DNA of 64,000 nucleotides, taken from assembly GCA_945910005.1 (NCBI GenBank), contig OX246741.1, positions 45,309,740 to 45,373,739 on the forward strand, in the 5' to 3' direction. Of this stretch, positions 1 through 12,085 are shown piece by piece; the stretch's first letter is position 1, and each line of letters begins with the position of its first letter. The notes beneath the pieces are model-generated. The model saw nothing but the letters and a program-made list of their open reading frames with translations. It made no database searches and had not been told where the DNA came from. Both the position numbers and the translations under genes were made by a program. Source of the DNA: Isoperla grammatica. Lineage: Eukaryota; Arthropoda; Insecta; Plecoptera; Perlodidae.

Positions 1-558
1 ACCTACCTGGCACATCCTGGCACGCTGCAGAGGGCGCCAGGAGCATCATGACGTTATAGACACGTTTTAATTAATAACGTTTGAACGGTTCATGTCACAG
101 AAAATGTCAAGGAAACAATTCTATTACAAAATTTTATTTTAGTATTTTTCACTTACTCGGCACATCGTGACACGCTGCAGAGGGCGCCAGGAGCGTCGTG
201 ACGTCATACACTTTTTCATTAATAACTTTTGAACGGTTCATATCACAGAAACTATCAAGACAACAATATTATAGACAATTTAAATACAAATCGATTGATA
301 TGTACCAATAGGAAACAATGTCATATTTAAGAGAGATATTGCTAACAAATAATAATAATTAGATGTGTATATGAAATGCAGGGCATCCCTCATCGTAATA
401 TCTATTTATTACTATTTCGGAGTTATAATTGTATCGCTGTGAAGGACTTAATAATCGTAGTCATCATCCCAACATACCCATGGATATCTGTTGTTTAACA
501 AAAATAATTATTATTATTATTGTATACTAGTAACTATTCATAGACTGATTAGTAAAAC

Positions 559-1813
559 TCACGTTTGCTTGAAGTTCTCTTCATCTTCATCATCATTGTC
601 TTCATCCTCATCCCCCGTGTTGTCGGTATTCAAGCACTCTTGTTCCTCGTCTTCAGAAGAGCAGCCACAAAGCTCTTTGCACCTCATGTTATTTGCTTTG
701 CAGCTGCATCTTGACACACACCTTGATTTTAAGCAGTTGCACGTAACTAGTTGAATGACGGCAGCCGGTGCAGGCTTGAGGGTTGTCATGAATGCCACAA
801 ACTCGTTGCTCTCAAGTAGCCATAGGTTGTCATCGGGTAATAAGTTGATAGGGTTGGCAACCTGGTCATTATGCCACACCCAGCATTGATTGTGAGCACG
901 AAGTATGGCTTGGAGATATGCGGCTTTGCTGGGTGGAAGCTTTTGGTGGGTGCTTGGCAAGACTTTTTGTGAAACATGCGCCATTGAAGGTCAGACGCTG
1001 AGCTCAGTTTAGTTAATGGACAGTACAGTTTGCAAACAAACTTCTCTTGACCACTTATCACGGAGTCTTTTAGAGCAACAGTTTAACCTACTTCTTTAAA
1101 TGCTGATAATATTTCATAGTCGGATTCTCTGAAAGCTTTCCAGCACGAAATCTTCCCCTTTCCTTAAAATCCCCCAGTGTTGTCGGAACCACTGAAAGCG
1201 TGAAATCCAGTTAGTCCTGAAACTTGATTGTGCCCAAGTGTGTTGTAAAGTGACCCAAGTGCTATCCTTCTATTATTTCCCCCTTTACCTATAATGAACA
1301 CAGTATTTTTCCAGAGATCGGTGTAACGTCCCAGTGCCAGGATAATGACATCTGTATCTGGGGAAAAAAATGGGTATTTGAATAGCTCCTTGTTTTGTCG
1401 CATCTACTCCATGAAGCAACATCTTTGTATCGGCTTCTTCTTGTTCACTAATTAAATAGTCTTGTTACTCCATGCGACAACTGTTTGTCGCTCCATGGCC
1501 TGTGAGGCTTTAATTATCTTCTGTGAAAAATATTCAGCTCATACTTGGTTTTGGTGTGACCAAGTAGTTGTGACATGCACAAGTGCCCGATTGGCGTGTT
1601 GTCAGTAATGCGATAAGCTACAGCAGCTTTTCCTCCTTGCCAAGTCTTTCGAGTAGCCGATTTTAATGAAACAGGAATGTAATATCTATCAAATACCACG
1701 TGGACCTCTGAAAACTCATTATAACTGTTGTCAATGCGCATGACAAGAAGTTTGGCTAGATCCTCACAATTGCTGGTGTGTGGCAGAATCCAACTATGAA
1801 ATATTTTCAGCAT
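559..1813 (-). pseudogene. Decayed transposon-associated gene with C-terminal CXC (tesmin/TSO1-like) cysteine motif
   Basis: Three minus-strand blocks read in the order of one protein. 1813-1514 contains VHVVFDRYYIP. 1403-1164 contains DTDVIILALG and, near its end, HAFSGSDNTGG. 984-559 ends in a cysteine cluster (TCNCLKSRCVSRCSCKANN, then RCKELCGC) followed by an acidic tail. D-rich motifs in this order plus a terminal CXC cluster occur in large uncharacterised invertebrate proteins found in many copies; the acidic motifs suggest a PIN/XPG-like nuclease fold (inference). Stops and frame changes separate the blocks, so it is not functional as one ORF. The last codons sit next to a good splice donor (AC/GTGAGT, read on the minus strand at about 558-563), so an exon may have continued. 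The family assignment is moderate and enzymatic activity is unproven. Confidence 0.6.
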
Positions 1814-1927
1814 TTAAAGAAGTAGGTTAAACTGTTGCTCTAAAAGACTCCGTGATAAGTGGTCTAGAGTAGTTGTTTGCAAACTGTACTGTCCATTAAC
1901 TAAACTGAGCTCAGTGTCTGACTTTCG

Positions 1928-2353
1928 ATGGCGCATGTTTCACAAAAAGTCTTGCCAAGCACCCACCAAAAGCTTCCACCCAGCAAAGCCGCATATCTCC
2001 AAGCCATACTACGTGCTCACCATCAATGCTGGGTGTGGCATTATGACCAGGTTGCCAACCCTATCAACTTATTACCCGAAGACTACGGATGGCTACTTAG
2101 GAGCAACAAGTATGTGGCATTCATGACAACCCTCGAGCATGCACCGGCTGCCGTCATTTAACTAGTTACGTGCAACTGCTTAAAATCAAGGTGTGCGTCA
2201 AGATGCAACTGCAAAGCAAATAACATGAGGTGCACCGAGCTTTGTGGCTGCTCTACTGAAGACGAGGAACAAAAGTGCTTGAATACCGACAACACGGGAG
2301 ATGAGGATGAAGACAATGATGATGAAGATGAAGAGAACTTCAAGCAAACGTGA
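1928..2353 (+). pseudogene. Inverted second copy of the CXC-tail coding segment
   Basis: This is the right-arm duplicate of 559-984, in opposite orientation. It starts at the same ATG and reads MAHVSQKVLPSTHQK. A C-to-T change turns the glutamine codon after PAAVI into TAA at 2159-2161. After that stop the frame stays open through the same cysteine cluster and acidic tail to TGA at 2351-2353. So the arm copy kept its downstream frame but carries one nonsense mutation. It shows that the inverted duplication includes coding sequence, not only terminal repeats. Confidence 0.7.
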
Positions 2354-3065
2354 GTTTTACTAAATCAGTCTATGAATAGTTACTAGTATACAATAATAAT
2401 AATAATTATTATTATGGTTAAACAACAGATATCCATGGGTATGTTGGGATGACTACGATTATTAAGTCCTTCACTGCGATACAATTATAACTCCGAAATA
2501 GTAATAAATAGATATTACGATGAGGGATGCCCTGCATTTCATATACACATCTAATTATTATTATTTGTTAGCAATATCTCTCTTAAAAATATTACATTAT
2601 TACCCTATTGGTACATAACAATCGACTTGTATTCAAATTTTCTATAATATTTTGCCTTGATATTTTCTGTGATATGAACCGTTCAAAAGTTATTAATGCA
2701 AAAGTGTATGACGTCACGACGCTCCTGGTGCCTTCTGCAGCGTGCTAGGATGTGCCAGGTAGGTTCCAAATGCTCGTCTAGTATTTTATAGTAGAATTAT
2801 TGCCTACATATTTTCTGTGACATGAACCGTTCAAACGTTATTAGTTCAAACGTGTGTATGACGTCACGACGCTCCTGGCGCCCTCTGCAGCCCGCCAGAA
2901 TGTGGCAGATAGGTTCCAAACGCTCGTCTAGTATGACATCATAAAATTGTTCTTTTGATATTTTCTGTGACATAAACCGTTCAACAGTTATTAATTTAAA
3001 GGTGTCTATGACGTCACGACGCTCCTGGCGCCCTCTGCAGCGTGCCAGGATCTGCCAGGTAGGTG

Positions 3066-4678
3066 CAAAATACTTGTATTGTATGCCGTAACAGAATACC
3101 GTTTACCGCAATACTCTTTCACGAAAGACGCACGAGAACTTAAATGTTAGCTTTTGCTCTTTAGGCGTAAAAACTACTCTGTAAATTGTCATTGTTAATT
3201 ATTTTGGGTTAGCATATGTGAAATTTTGATAGGTTGTAAATTATTATTATTTTATTTATTCCGGCTACCATCTTAGAATCTGAGCCTGGTGTTAATATGT
3301 ATGATAGATACATATCGCCTACATACAATGTTAACAATTTTTAAACCGACAATTGTGAGAGAATACTCTCCAAGGAAACCAATGTAAGCAAGGTCTCTAC
3401 TTTTTTCTGAACAAACCATCTAATTGTTGTGTAGGTGGCAAAGAAGTGGGAGAAACATAGGGTGTCTGAAATTCTTTTCTTCACGATATGAGGAAATTCA
3501 TTCCACCGCAAAGAAACTATTTTCCGCTTCGCAACATAAGCAAAGCTTCTCACAAGAACATCTTCATCTTCTTCCATTTCGTTTCGGACTTTATCGAACA
3601 TTTGCACGAAAAACGTTGTGATAGTGTGAATGATTTAATGTTGTCCGATGGACTTTAGGATGTTGATTTTGTTAATGTATTTGATTAAAATATTCTATCT
3701 TAAGCATTTAGAATTGTACAAATAGAATCATACATTGTGGCCAATACATCCTTTCCCGTTTATTTGCATTAGGTCTATCAAAAAACAAACACAATGTGTG
3801 TAAGAGATTTGGTCTATTGGTGTTCTTGTATCAGTTTTAGTTCGGGCTAGGCGCTGTTTGCAAAACGATAACGTGCAATAGGACTACCAGTGGATGGTTT
3901 GTGTGAATTTGAAATTCAGAATTGACAGCTGTATTAACACTACATGAGAAAACAAAATATAGTTATACAAATGTTCGCTAACATCATGTTTCATATTTCA
4001 TAACCTCATCTGTAATAAATATTCTTTTTGTAATTATGTTTTAATAAAGCATTGTAATCTCTCCTAAAGTAATCGTTAATGAAACACTAATTTTGTTTCT
4101 ATACAAGTTCAAAAAGTATGTGGCAAGCAGATTTATTTATCTGGGGTTGGATGTATATTTAATATCACCCTAGCATGACAAAACATAAGAAACAAACAAC
4201 CAGCAATTTAATGAAATAAGCAAATATATAAATGTGTATTATTTTTAATAAAATATAAAAATAAATATATTAATTAAAATCGCAAATTTAAATTTATTTG
4301 CCGAAACACTTCGGGTTATCTAAAACAAAATAAACCAACATTATTTATAATAAAAAAAGTAACCAATGAATTTGCAGTCTTTAGTTTAAGTTGCCAAGTC
4401 CCGAACTGTTTCATGAATTACAACAATTAATATTAAAATATATAAACAAGAATTAATATTTTTATTGATTCATAGTACACAGTATAATACACGACCAAAA
4501 GCTAATTACAAATTCATTTGCCAACTTTGTTTTTTTATAATTGATGTGTGTTTTTTGTTTTTCTCACCTCGAAGTGTTTAAATAAATTAATTTAATTTTG
4601 TAAATGTCATTAATATATTTTTGGATTATATTAAGTGAAATAACTATTTAAATATTTGTTTATTCCTTTAATTACTAT
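3066..4678. other. AT-rich non-coding stretch
   Basis: I see no convincing gene. A minus-strand 88-codon ORF at 3341-3607 (starting MQMFDKVRNEM) has no family I recognise. The rest is AT-rich with A/T runs. Confidence 0.4.
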
Positions 4679-4799
4679 TAGCGTATTCGACTGGACCGCA
4701 CTGAGTGCACACTGAAACGTCACGATTTCGTCGTGCACTCGCCTACTGTCGTCGCCGGCTCTTTCCCAGCCGAACACGCATGACATATCCAGTGCAAAG

Positions 4800-4924
4800 A
4801 TGGCGACAGAAAACAGCGGCAATAACGACGTTGTTGAATTCCATCAATTTGTTGACGAACAGGATGGAAATGTAACAATCACCAGCGAGGGTGTTTTGTG
4901 TCGAATGATTGGCAATGAGGGTAA
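4800..4924 (+). pseudogene. First-exon stub inside the transposon, plus strand
   Basis: The ATG lies just inside the left TIR. The frame reads MATENSGNNDVVEFHQFVDE and then an acidic, polar stretch to a good splice donor (GAGG/GTAAGTTG) at about 4921. Past the donor the frame turns hydrophobic and uncharacteristic. This fits the first exon of a transposon gene whose remaining exons were deleted. I do not recognise the protein. Confidence 0.35.
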
Positions 4925-5128
4925 GTTGATGATATTCAATTTAGATTGGCCGAGATCAGCTGTTATAGCGTTGTTTTTCAATTTCATAATTTGGCATTTA
5001 ATAAACTGGGCTTGGCATAGGGCCCAACCATACCAACCGAACACTTACCTCTATATCGGAATAGTGAGATACAACATTGTTTATATAACTTTCTATTTTA
5101 GGCTTTTCATTTCTTGGCTTGATAACAG

Positions 5129-5203
5129 CTAATGTTCGATATCGTCATCACTACTATCAGAAGATTCGAGCAGGTCCATAAGCAATTTCAAACTTTGCGC
5201 GTT
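5129..5203 (-). pseudogene. N-terminal stub of a second transposon gene, minus strand
   Basis: The peptide starts MNAQSLKLLMDLLE and ends in a serine/aspartate run (SSDSSDDDIEH) before TAG. Short leucine-rich N-termini followed by acidic runs are seen at the start of Harbinger-type transposases, so this may be such a remnant (inference). No catalytic motif is present. An in-frame upstream extension overlaps the TIR and is probably not translated. Confidence 0.3.
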
Positions 5204-5391
5204 CATCGCCGCACTGAACAACTCGCACTGGCCCCTAACCCGAGTGCAGGTCAGTGCGGCACTCTGGGAGTGCAACTGCCCAGTCGAATACGAAATATTG
5301 CACTGAGTGCGCACTAGATTCACCAGTCGAATACGGACAGTGCACTCAGTGCGCACTGAGTGCGGTCCAGTGCAACCAGTCGAATACGCCA

Positions 5392-5723
5392 TATACTAAT
5401 GGCCAAAAATGGGCTTGGCCACAATTTTTGATATCATCCCTTAAAAGTTTAGCCTCTTTTGATATGAATGTTTTTGTGTGTCGCTTTTTGGATTGTTATT
5501 AAAGTTGATTATGTACGTTTTTAGCTTGGTATTTATTTTACAATGTTTTACATTTAAGTTTGGTATATACAAGTCCCAACGTAGCTTATCTCACATTGAC
5601 TTTAGATCCTTCCCTAAAACGTCTTTCAGGAACGCTGTTTGAACGAAAATCATGTAGATTCCTGGCGTTCTTTTGCACCTTCGTAAATTCGGGAAAACGT
5701 GGACGTGGACGCGCATTCATATC
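5392..5723. other. No feature recognised
   Basis: AT-rich flank between the small transposon and the 37-bp array. No supported gene. Confidence 0.4.
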
Positions 5724-6035
5724 AACGCGTCACACAGAGACGTAGACGCGCTCTCTTCTCAACGCGTCACACAGAGACGTAGACGCGCTCTCTTCTCAAC
5801 GCGTCACACAGAGACGTAGACGCGCTCTCTTATCAACGCTTTACACAGAGACGTAGACGCGCTCTCTTATCAACGCGTCACACAGAGACGTAGACGCGCT
5901 CTCATATCAACGCGTCACACAGAGACGAAGACGCGCTCTCTTATCAACGCGTCACACAGAGACGTAGACGCGCTCTCTTATCAACGCGTCACACAGAGAC
6001 GTAGACGCGCTCTCTTATCAACGCGTCACACAGAG
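5724..6035. repeat. 37-bp minisatellite, about 8 copies
   Basis: Head-to-tail units contain AACGCGTCACACAGAGACG followed by TAGACGCGCTCTC. Variants end TTCTC or TTATC. The last unit is broken at CACACAGAG/CGTTTTC. The unit holds MluI-type ACGCGT and an inverted GACGCGC element. The same string reappears once at 28815-28846 on the other strand. Confidence 0.9.
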
Positions 6036-6278
6036 CGTTTTCCTTGTGGTTAAACTATTTCACTTCTTTGGACACACGGCCTCCTCTAGAGTATTGTGGT
6101 GACTTCTAGCAGGTAGTGTTTAGATGCCGGAACCAATGATATTCAACAGCTATTCGCGATCGCAAAACTTCGATACGCTCCTAGCGGACAAAATTATCCC
6201 TAAGCTAACGGGTCTAGCGCTCTAACTGTCTGCGGATTCTCGCACAAACCACGCGGTACTAATCTCGTTCTAGCTCTT
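6036..6278. other. Non-coding flank of the 37-bp array
   Basis: No ORF or repeat of note. Confidence 0.35.
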
Positions 6279-6945
6279 ATACTATTCATTTTGAAGGAAA
6301 AACTTATAGGAAAGCGTAATTAGTTTACATGTCAATAGTCATCATAAAGGTTATTTCATCATTATAGACCCAGTAGTTTACTTGTTATAACAATTCACGC
6401 AAAAAATCGGAAAATGAGCAAAATTTCTTATTGATTCTCAACTTAAATTGTTGAAAAACTAATGATCGGATTTTGACGAGAGTTTCTTTGGAACATAAAC
6501 CAACAATGTGAGAAAATAAATAAATAAACTTTCTAGATAGAAAGTGCCCTGAACGAAAATTCATAGCATGCACTAACATGCAGGGTGCAGCGGTTGGACC
6601 TCAAAAGCAGCGGTTTTGGCCGTGAAACTACGCACCCTGCATGTTAGTGCATGCTATGAATTTTCGTTCAGGGCACTTTCTATCTAGAAAGTTTATTTGT
6701 TTATTTTCTCACATTGTTGGTTCATGTTCCAAAGAAACTCTCGTCAAAATCCGATCATTAGTTTTTCAACAATTTAAGTTGAGAATCAATAAGAAATTTT
6801 GCTCATTTTCCGATTTTTTGCGTGAATTGTTATAACAAGTAAACTACTGGGTCTATAATTATGAAATAACCTTTATGATGACTATTGGCATGTAAACTAA
6901 TTACGCTTTCCTATAAGTTTTTCCTTCAAAATGAATAGTATACCA
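6279..6945. mobile_element. Palindromic (snapback) element, arms about 310 bp
   Basis: 6279-6589 is the near-exact inverse of 6631-6945, separated by a loop of about 40 bp. The two arms differ at only a few positions, for example T/G in TTTATTTGTTT. Identical 64-codon ORFs in the two arms are mirror images of each other and are not evidence of coding. No clear target duplication is visible. Confidence 0.85.
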
Positions 6946-7640
6946 GCTAGAAGGAGATAAGTGATCAACGTTCCAGGGATACCGCCAATGTCACACAGAG
7001 AAGTTAACCCGGCACGGCCGCCACATTGGCCAGTGACGTCACTTTCAAACGTCCTTGAGATCGCAAATAGTATGCTAGATCACCGATCACCAGTCTCCCA
7101 ACCTTCCACTCAGTAGCGAGCGTAGCGATTTGAAACCATTTTGAAATGGGCATTTTACATGCTAATTTGAACCTTTTAGTACTGCTAGCGCTGCCAACGG
7201 CAGAAAGTCGCATTGGCAACTCCTATTCCCGCCTGTGTTATTTGCCCATTTCAAAATGGCTTCTAGTTGACACGCTTGTGGTTGCTAGGCTGCGCATCTA
7301 CCCTACTATAGCTGTTGAATAATATTGGCAAGAACGCTCGCAGCGCTGCAAGCGGAAAGCTGCCTACTTATCTACTCACTCTCACCACATGTAATAGATT
7401 GTCTGTGTCAATACCTTACATTACAGTACACACCCTAAGTAAATAATATAAGGTATAAGGCTCTTTTTCTATGTATTGCGTCATTCATGCTATATTTGTA
7501 GAGGCTATTTGTGAGCACAAGTATTATTTTTGGGCCGCAGTATTTTCTCAACCCCTGAAATGAACTGCTCGAACTCAGTTGGAAAGTAATCCGAATACCA
7601 CTCTTTGTGGTTTTATGAGGCAATACGATTACCTCCAGCG
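6946..7640. other. Non-coding, with a short inverted repeat
   Basis: An inverted pair lies at about 7132-7151 (CCATTTTGAAATGGGC) and 7241-7258 (GCCCATTTCAAAATGG). A TGACGTCA site is at 7034. No gene is supported. Confidence 0.4.
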
Positions 7641-10255
7641 CTATGAGTAGGCCTATCATGACCTTAAGGCTGTATGTCCACCTACGTTATAAGTAGGCCT
7701 ACTATGACCTTTAGGCTGTATGCCAACCTACGTTATGAGTAGGCCTACCATGACCTTAAGGCTGTATGCCCACCTACGTTATGAGTAGGCCTACCATGAC
7801 CTAAAGGCTGTATGCCCACCAACGTTATGAGTAGGCCTACCATGACCTCAAGGCTGTATGCCCACCTACGTTATGAGTAGGCCTACCATGACCTTAAGGC
7901 TGTATGCCCACCTACGTTATGAGTAGGCCTACCATGATATAAGGCTGTATGCCCACCTACGTTATGAGTAGGCCTATCATGACCTTAAGGTTTTATGCCC
8001 ACCTACGTTATGAGTAGGCCTACCATGACCTTTAAGGCTGTATGCCCACCTACGTTATGAGTAGGCCTACCATGATATAAGGCTGTATGACCACCTACGT
8101 TATGAGTAGGCGTACCATGACCTTAAGGCTGTATGCCCACCTACGTTATGAGTAGGCCTACCATGAACTTAAGGCTGTATGCCCACCTTCGTTATGACTA
8201 GGCCTACCATGAACTTAAGGCTGTATGCCCACCTACGTTATGAGTAGGCCTACCATGACCTTAAGGCTGTATGTCCACCTACGTTATGAGTAGGCCTTCT
8301 ATGACCTTAAGGCTGTATGCCCACTTACGTTATAAGTAGGCCTACCATGACCTTAAGGCTGTTTGTCCACCTACGCTATGAGTAGGCCTACTATAACCTT
8401 AAGGCTGTATGCCCACCAGCGTTATGAGAAGGCCTACCATGACCTTAAGGCTGTATGTCCACCTACATTATGTGAAGGCCTACCATGACCTTAAGGCTGT
8501 ATGTCCACCTACGCTATGAGTAGGCCTACCATGACCTTAAGGCTGTATGCCCCCCTACGTTATGAGTAGGCCTACCATGACCTTAAGGCTGTATGTCCAC
8601 CTACGTTATGAGTAGGCCAACTATGACCTTAAGGCTGTATGTCCACCTACGTTATGAATAGGCCTACCATGACCTTAAGGCTGTATGTCCACCTACGTTA
8701 TGAATAGGCCTACCATGACCTTAAGGCTGTATGCCCACCTACGTTATGTATAGGCCTACCATGACCTTAAGGCTGTATGTCCACCTACGTTATGAGTAGG
8801 CCTACCATGACCTTAAGGCTGTATGCCCACCTACGTTATGAGTAGGCCTACCAAGACCTTAAGGCTGTATGCCCACCTACGTTATGAATAGACCTACCAT
8901 GACCTTAAGGCTGTATGTCCACCTACGTTATGAGTAGGCCAACTATGACCTTAAGGCTGTATGTTCACCTACGTTATGAATAGGCCTACCATGACCTTAC
9001 TGCTGTATGTCCATCTACGTTATGAATAGGCCTACCATGACCTTAAGGCTGTATGCCTACCTACGTTATGAATAGGCCTACCATGACCTTAAGGCTGTAT
9101 GTCCACCTACGTTATGAGTAGGCCTACCATGACCTTAAGGCTGTATGCCTACCTACGTTATGAGTAGGCCTACCAAGACCTTAAGGCTGTATGCCCACCT
9201 ACGTAATGAGTAGGCCTACCATGACCTTAAGACTGTATGTCCACCTACGTTATGAGTAGGCCAACTATGACCTTAAGGCTGAATGTCCACCTACGTTATG
9301 AATAGGCCTACCATGACCTTAAGGCTGTATGCCCACCTACGTTATGAGTAGGCCTACCATGACCTTAAGGCTGTATGCCCACCTACGTTATGAGTAGGCC
9401 TACCATGACCTTAAGGCTGTATGTCCACCTACGCTATGAGTAGGCCTACCATGACCTTAAGGCTGTATGCCTACCTATGTTATGAGAAGGCCTACCATGA
9501 CCTTAAGGCTGTATGTCCACCAACGTTATGAGTAGGCCTACCATGACCTTAAGGCTGTATGTCCACCTACGTTATGAGTAGGCCTACCATGACCTTAAGG
9601 CTGTATGTCCACCTACGTTATGAGTAGGCCTACTATGACCTTTAGGCTGTATCCACCTACGTTATGAGTAGGCCTACCATGACCTTAAGGCTGTATGTCC
9701 ACCTACGCTATGAGTAGGCCTACCATGACCTTAAGGCTGTATGTCCACCTACGCTATGAGTAGGCCTACCATGACCTTTAGGCTGTATCCACCTACGCTA
9801 TGAGTAGGCCTACCATGACCTTAAGGCTGTATGTCCACCTACGCTATGAGTAGGCCTACCATGACCTTTAGGCTGTATGTCCACCTACGCTATGAGTAGG
9901 CCTACCATGACCTTAAGGCTGTATGTCCACCTACGCTATGAGTAGGCCTACCATGACCTTAAGGCTGTATGTCCACCTACGCTATGAGTAGGCCTACCAT
10001 GACCTTTAGGCTGTATCCACCTACGCTATGAGTAGGCCTACCATGACCTTTAGGCTGTATCCACCTACGTTATGAGTAGGCCTTCCATGACCTTAAGGCT
10101 GTATGTCCACCTACGCTATGAGTAGGCCTACTATGACCTTTAGGCTGTATCCACCTACGTTATGAGTAGGCCTACCATGACCTTAAGGCTGTATGTCCAC
10201 CTACGCTATGAGAAGGCCTACCATGACCTTTAGGCTGTATGCCCACCTACGTTAT
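7641..10255. repeat. 46-bp minisatellite, about 57 copies
   Basis: The unit is CCTTAAGGCTGTATGCCCAC followed by CTACGTTATGAGTAGGCCTACCATGA. Spacing is 46 bp (for example AGGCCT at 7741 and 7787), with occasional shortened units. Each unit contains two perfect palindromes, CCTTAAGG and GTAGGCCTAC. Subtypes (GCCC/GTCC, GTTAT/GCTAT, TTAAGG/TTTAGG) cluster locally; the right part (from about 9610) is enriched in CGCTATG and shorter TGTATCC units, as expected from local unit amplification. No long ORF. Confidence 0.95.
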
Positions 10256-11204
10256 TGACTCCAAATATCGTTCGGTAGAAATTGTTCTAAAATGCTCTAT
10301 ATTTCCCCAAAAGTATGCAAAATATCATCGCCTAGGTTAGGGCCTAGATGATTAAACTTCCTTTAAAATAAATATTTTTATATTCCATCACTATTTTAGT
10401 GTTAGAAATAAACATATTTAATTGCAAATGGTGCGTTAAAATAGCACGTTACAAGAGTTAAATAACTTACTTTGAATAACTGAGATATTTATTTTAACAA
10501 GGAAACTTTCAAAAATATAATAAATTAAATTATATAAATACATATTTAGAGTCTACCTACTCAGTCACATAACTAATCGTCAGTGGGGGACTTTAATCTT
10601 GGTTTACTGTTTAACCATTTTGAAGCACTTTTAACAGATCATAAACAAGGTTTTCGAATGGAAGGTCCACCTACAATCTCAATTGCGTTCGTAATTTTAT
10701 TCCACCATCCGATCCATCTGGTTCTAATTGGGAACAATATGAGGTCACACGTCGGGCCTAGCGGGTACACAGATGTATTATTCAGATGGAGTTTGATCAT
10801 AAAATGAGAGAGATACATAAAACAAAATGGCGGATACTGAATCGGTTTGCATTCGTGGAAAGAATGTCAGTAGATTGTGACCAAGTACATGTTAGCTTGA
10901 TAGATAGATCGACGTGAGATAATTTGGTGTAAGCAGATAGAAGTTATTCGGACAGAAAGATGGAAGGTGTATATTAAATACGAATAACGGTTGCTGTTAC
11001 CAATGCAAATTAACAGGGTTTGTGTCCCGGTGCGGCCTTTGGTTATATGACTTTCTAACTTTACTTTAAATTATATTATATTTCTAATGAAGTAAACGGT
11101 GAGTTTGGACGGAGGGGTCATTCAAAGGAAACGCATAATAACTTACTCCATACAAATTAGTTATTATTTTGTAATTGAGTATATAGACAATGAATACTAA
11201 ATTA
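10256..11204. other. Non-coding; holds one copy of a dispersed 70-bp sequence
   Basis: 10547-10617 (ATTTAGAGTCTAC...CAGTGGGGGACTTTAA) matches 29571-29640 inside the P-like element. The rest shows no supported gene; the 74-codon ORF at 10583-10807 is uncharacterised. Confidence 0.5.
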
Positions 11205-11325
11205 TCAAGCGCAAGTAGCGAACGTCTCCATTTTACTCTTACGGCACTTTCTCTGGGATTTTTGTTTTCCGTCTGTCGATAGCGGGTGGACGGAACGTCC
11301 GGTCAAGTTGAAATTTGACCAGCAA
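11205..11325 (-). repeat. Copy of a dispersed repeat family (GTTCGACC/CTATCG family)
   Basis: Read on the minus strand, it aligns with 32385-32480 and with the minus strand of 46093-46240. Shared landmarks are a TTGAYCGGA-like start, TTCCGT, CTATCG, AGAC, AGTGCC and a closing CGCT...CGCTT. Class unknown; divergence is high. Confidence 0.5.
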
Positions 11326-11330
11326 CAAGC

Positions 11331-12056
11331 CTTGATGTGGATTAAGTTCGGTTAACTCACTTATTTAAGATTTAAGGTTTAGAATTTTACTTTTCTTACT
11401 GTTTTTACTAAGGATTGCCACCATTGGCCGGATTTAAAACGTCGCCTCTCATTTGCTAGGCTAAGAAATTTTGGTATAAGAGCTAACCTTGCTATGGTTA
11501 CCTTTAATCTTTTATCTTAAGAATGCGTGTAAACGCCATAATAGTTTTGGCTTGATTTGATTTTGTTAAACCTTAAATCTTAAATAAGCGAGTAAACCAA
11601 CCTTTAAACAATATTACTTTTGTGAACAATTCGGCCAGTATACGAGTTATATTATAGTTAACAAAAAGTTTTTTCTTAAACAATATGCTGTAAAAATGTT
11701 AGAAATTTTGTGGTACATTTTCGTTCAGTCACGAATATGTTAGTTTTATCTCAACCCGATGTACACGTGGCATTTATACTGATCGCAATAAGTCAAAGTA
11801 ACCATGGCAACGAGAATATTGACAGTACGATCCGTTTAAAATTAAAACAAAAATGTTTTTGTTACTTCAAGAAGTCAAAGTTTAAATTTCAAATTTACAC
11901 ATTTGTATGTCATGAATACTCTTTTTAGAAAATTGATAACGGTGGACATTCATATCTTATATCTTTAAAGCTTAATATTTATATTAGTATCGTATCAACA
12001 ACGTCAGTCACATAAAATTCCTTAATAAACTTCGGTAAAACCTCGAAACGATGACG
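11331..12056. other. No feature recognised
   Basis: AT-rich; the 72-codon ORF at 11710-11928 shows no recognisable motif. Confidence 0.35.
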
Positions 12057-12085
12057 GTTCCCTGAGTAGGAAAACAAAGCTAATT

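Larger units (their letters stand above)
1..3065. mobile_element. Large foldback element with about 1-kb inverted arms
   Basis: Positions 1-1122 are repeated in inverted orientation at about 1793-2915. The arms include the outer subterminal repeats, the ATTATTATT stretch and a coding segment. The outer parts consist of units of about 150 bp, each holding a CTGCAG-containing core, a TGACGTCA site and a GAACGGTT-type motif. Two units lie on the left (1-150, 151-300) and three on the right (ends near 2764, 2920 and 3062). The unique spacer is about 1123-1792. The left end is cut by the window edge, so the true terminus and target duplication are not visible. The arms have diverged by scattered substitutions, so the element is not recent. 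Confidence 0.8.
4681..5391. mobile_element. Non-autonomous DNA transposon, TIR GCGTATTCGACTGG
   Basis: GCGTATTCGACTGGACCGCA at the left is matched by its inverse at the right end (TGCAACCAGTCGAATACGCC). Further inverted CACTGAGTGC motifs follow inside both ends. The left flank is TTA and the right flank ATA, so a 3-bp duplication is possible but imperfect. Inside are the starts of two inward-pointing coding stubs, one per strand, suggesting a deletion derivative of a two-gene transposon. PIF/Harbinger-type is plausible but not proven. Confidence 0.55.

Noticed and set aside
3341..3607. 88-codon ORF as a gene
   Set aside because: No recognisable family, no codon or splice support; kept only as a note.
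6385..6835. Two identical 64-residue proteins on opposite strands
   Set aside because: They are mirror images produced by the palindrome; no conserved domain or start context.
7641..10255. CRISPR-like regular spacing
   Set aside because: Units are contiguous with no unique spacers; it is a minisatellite. The same applies to the 37-, 40-, 51- and 62-bp arrays.
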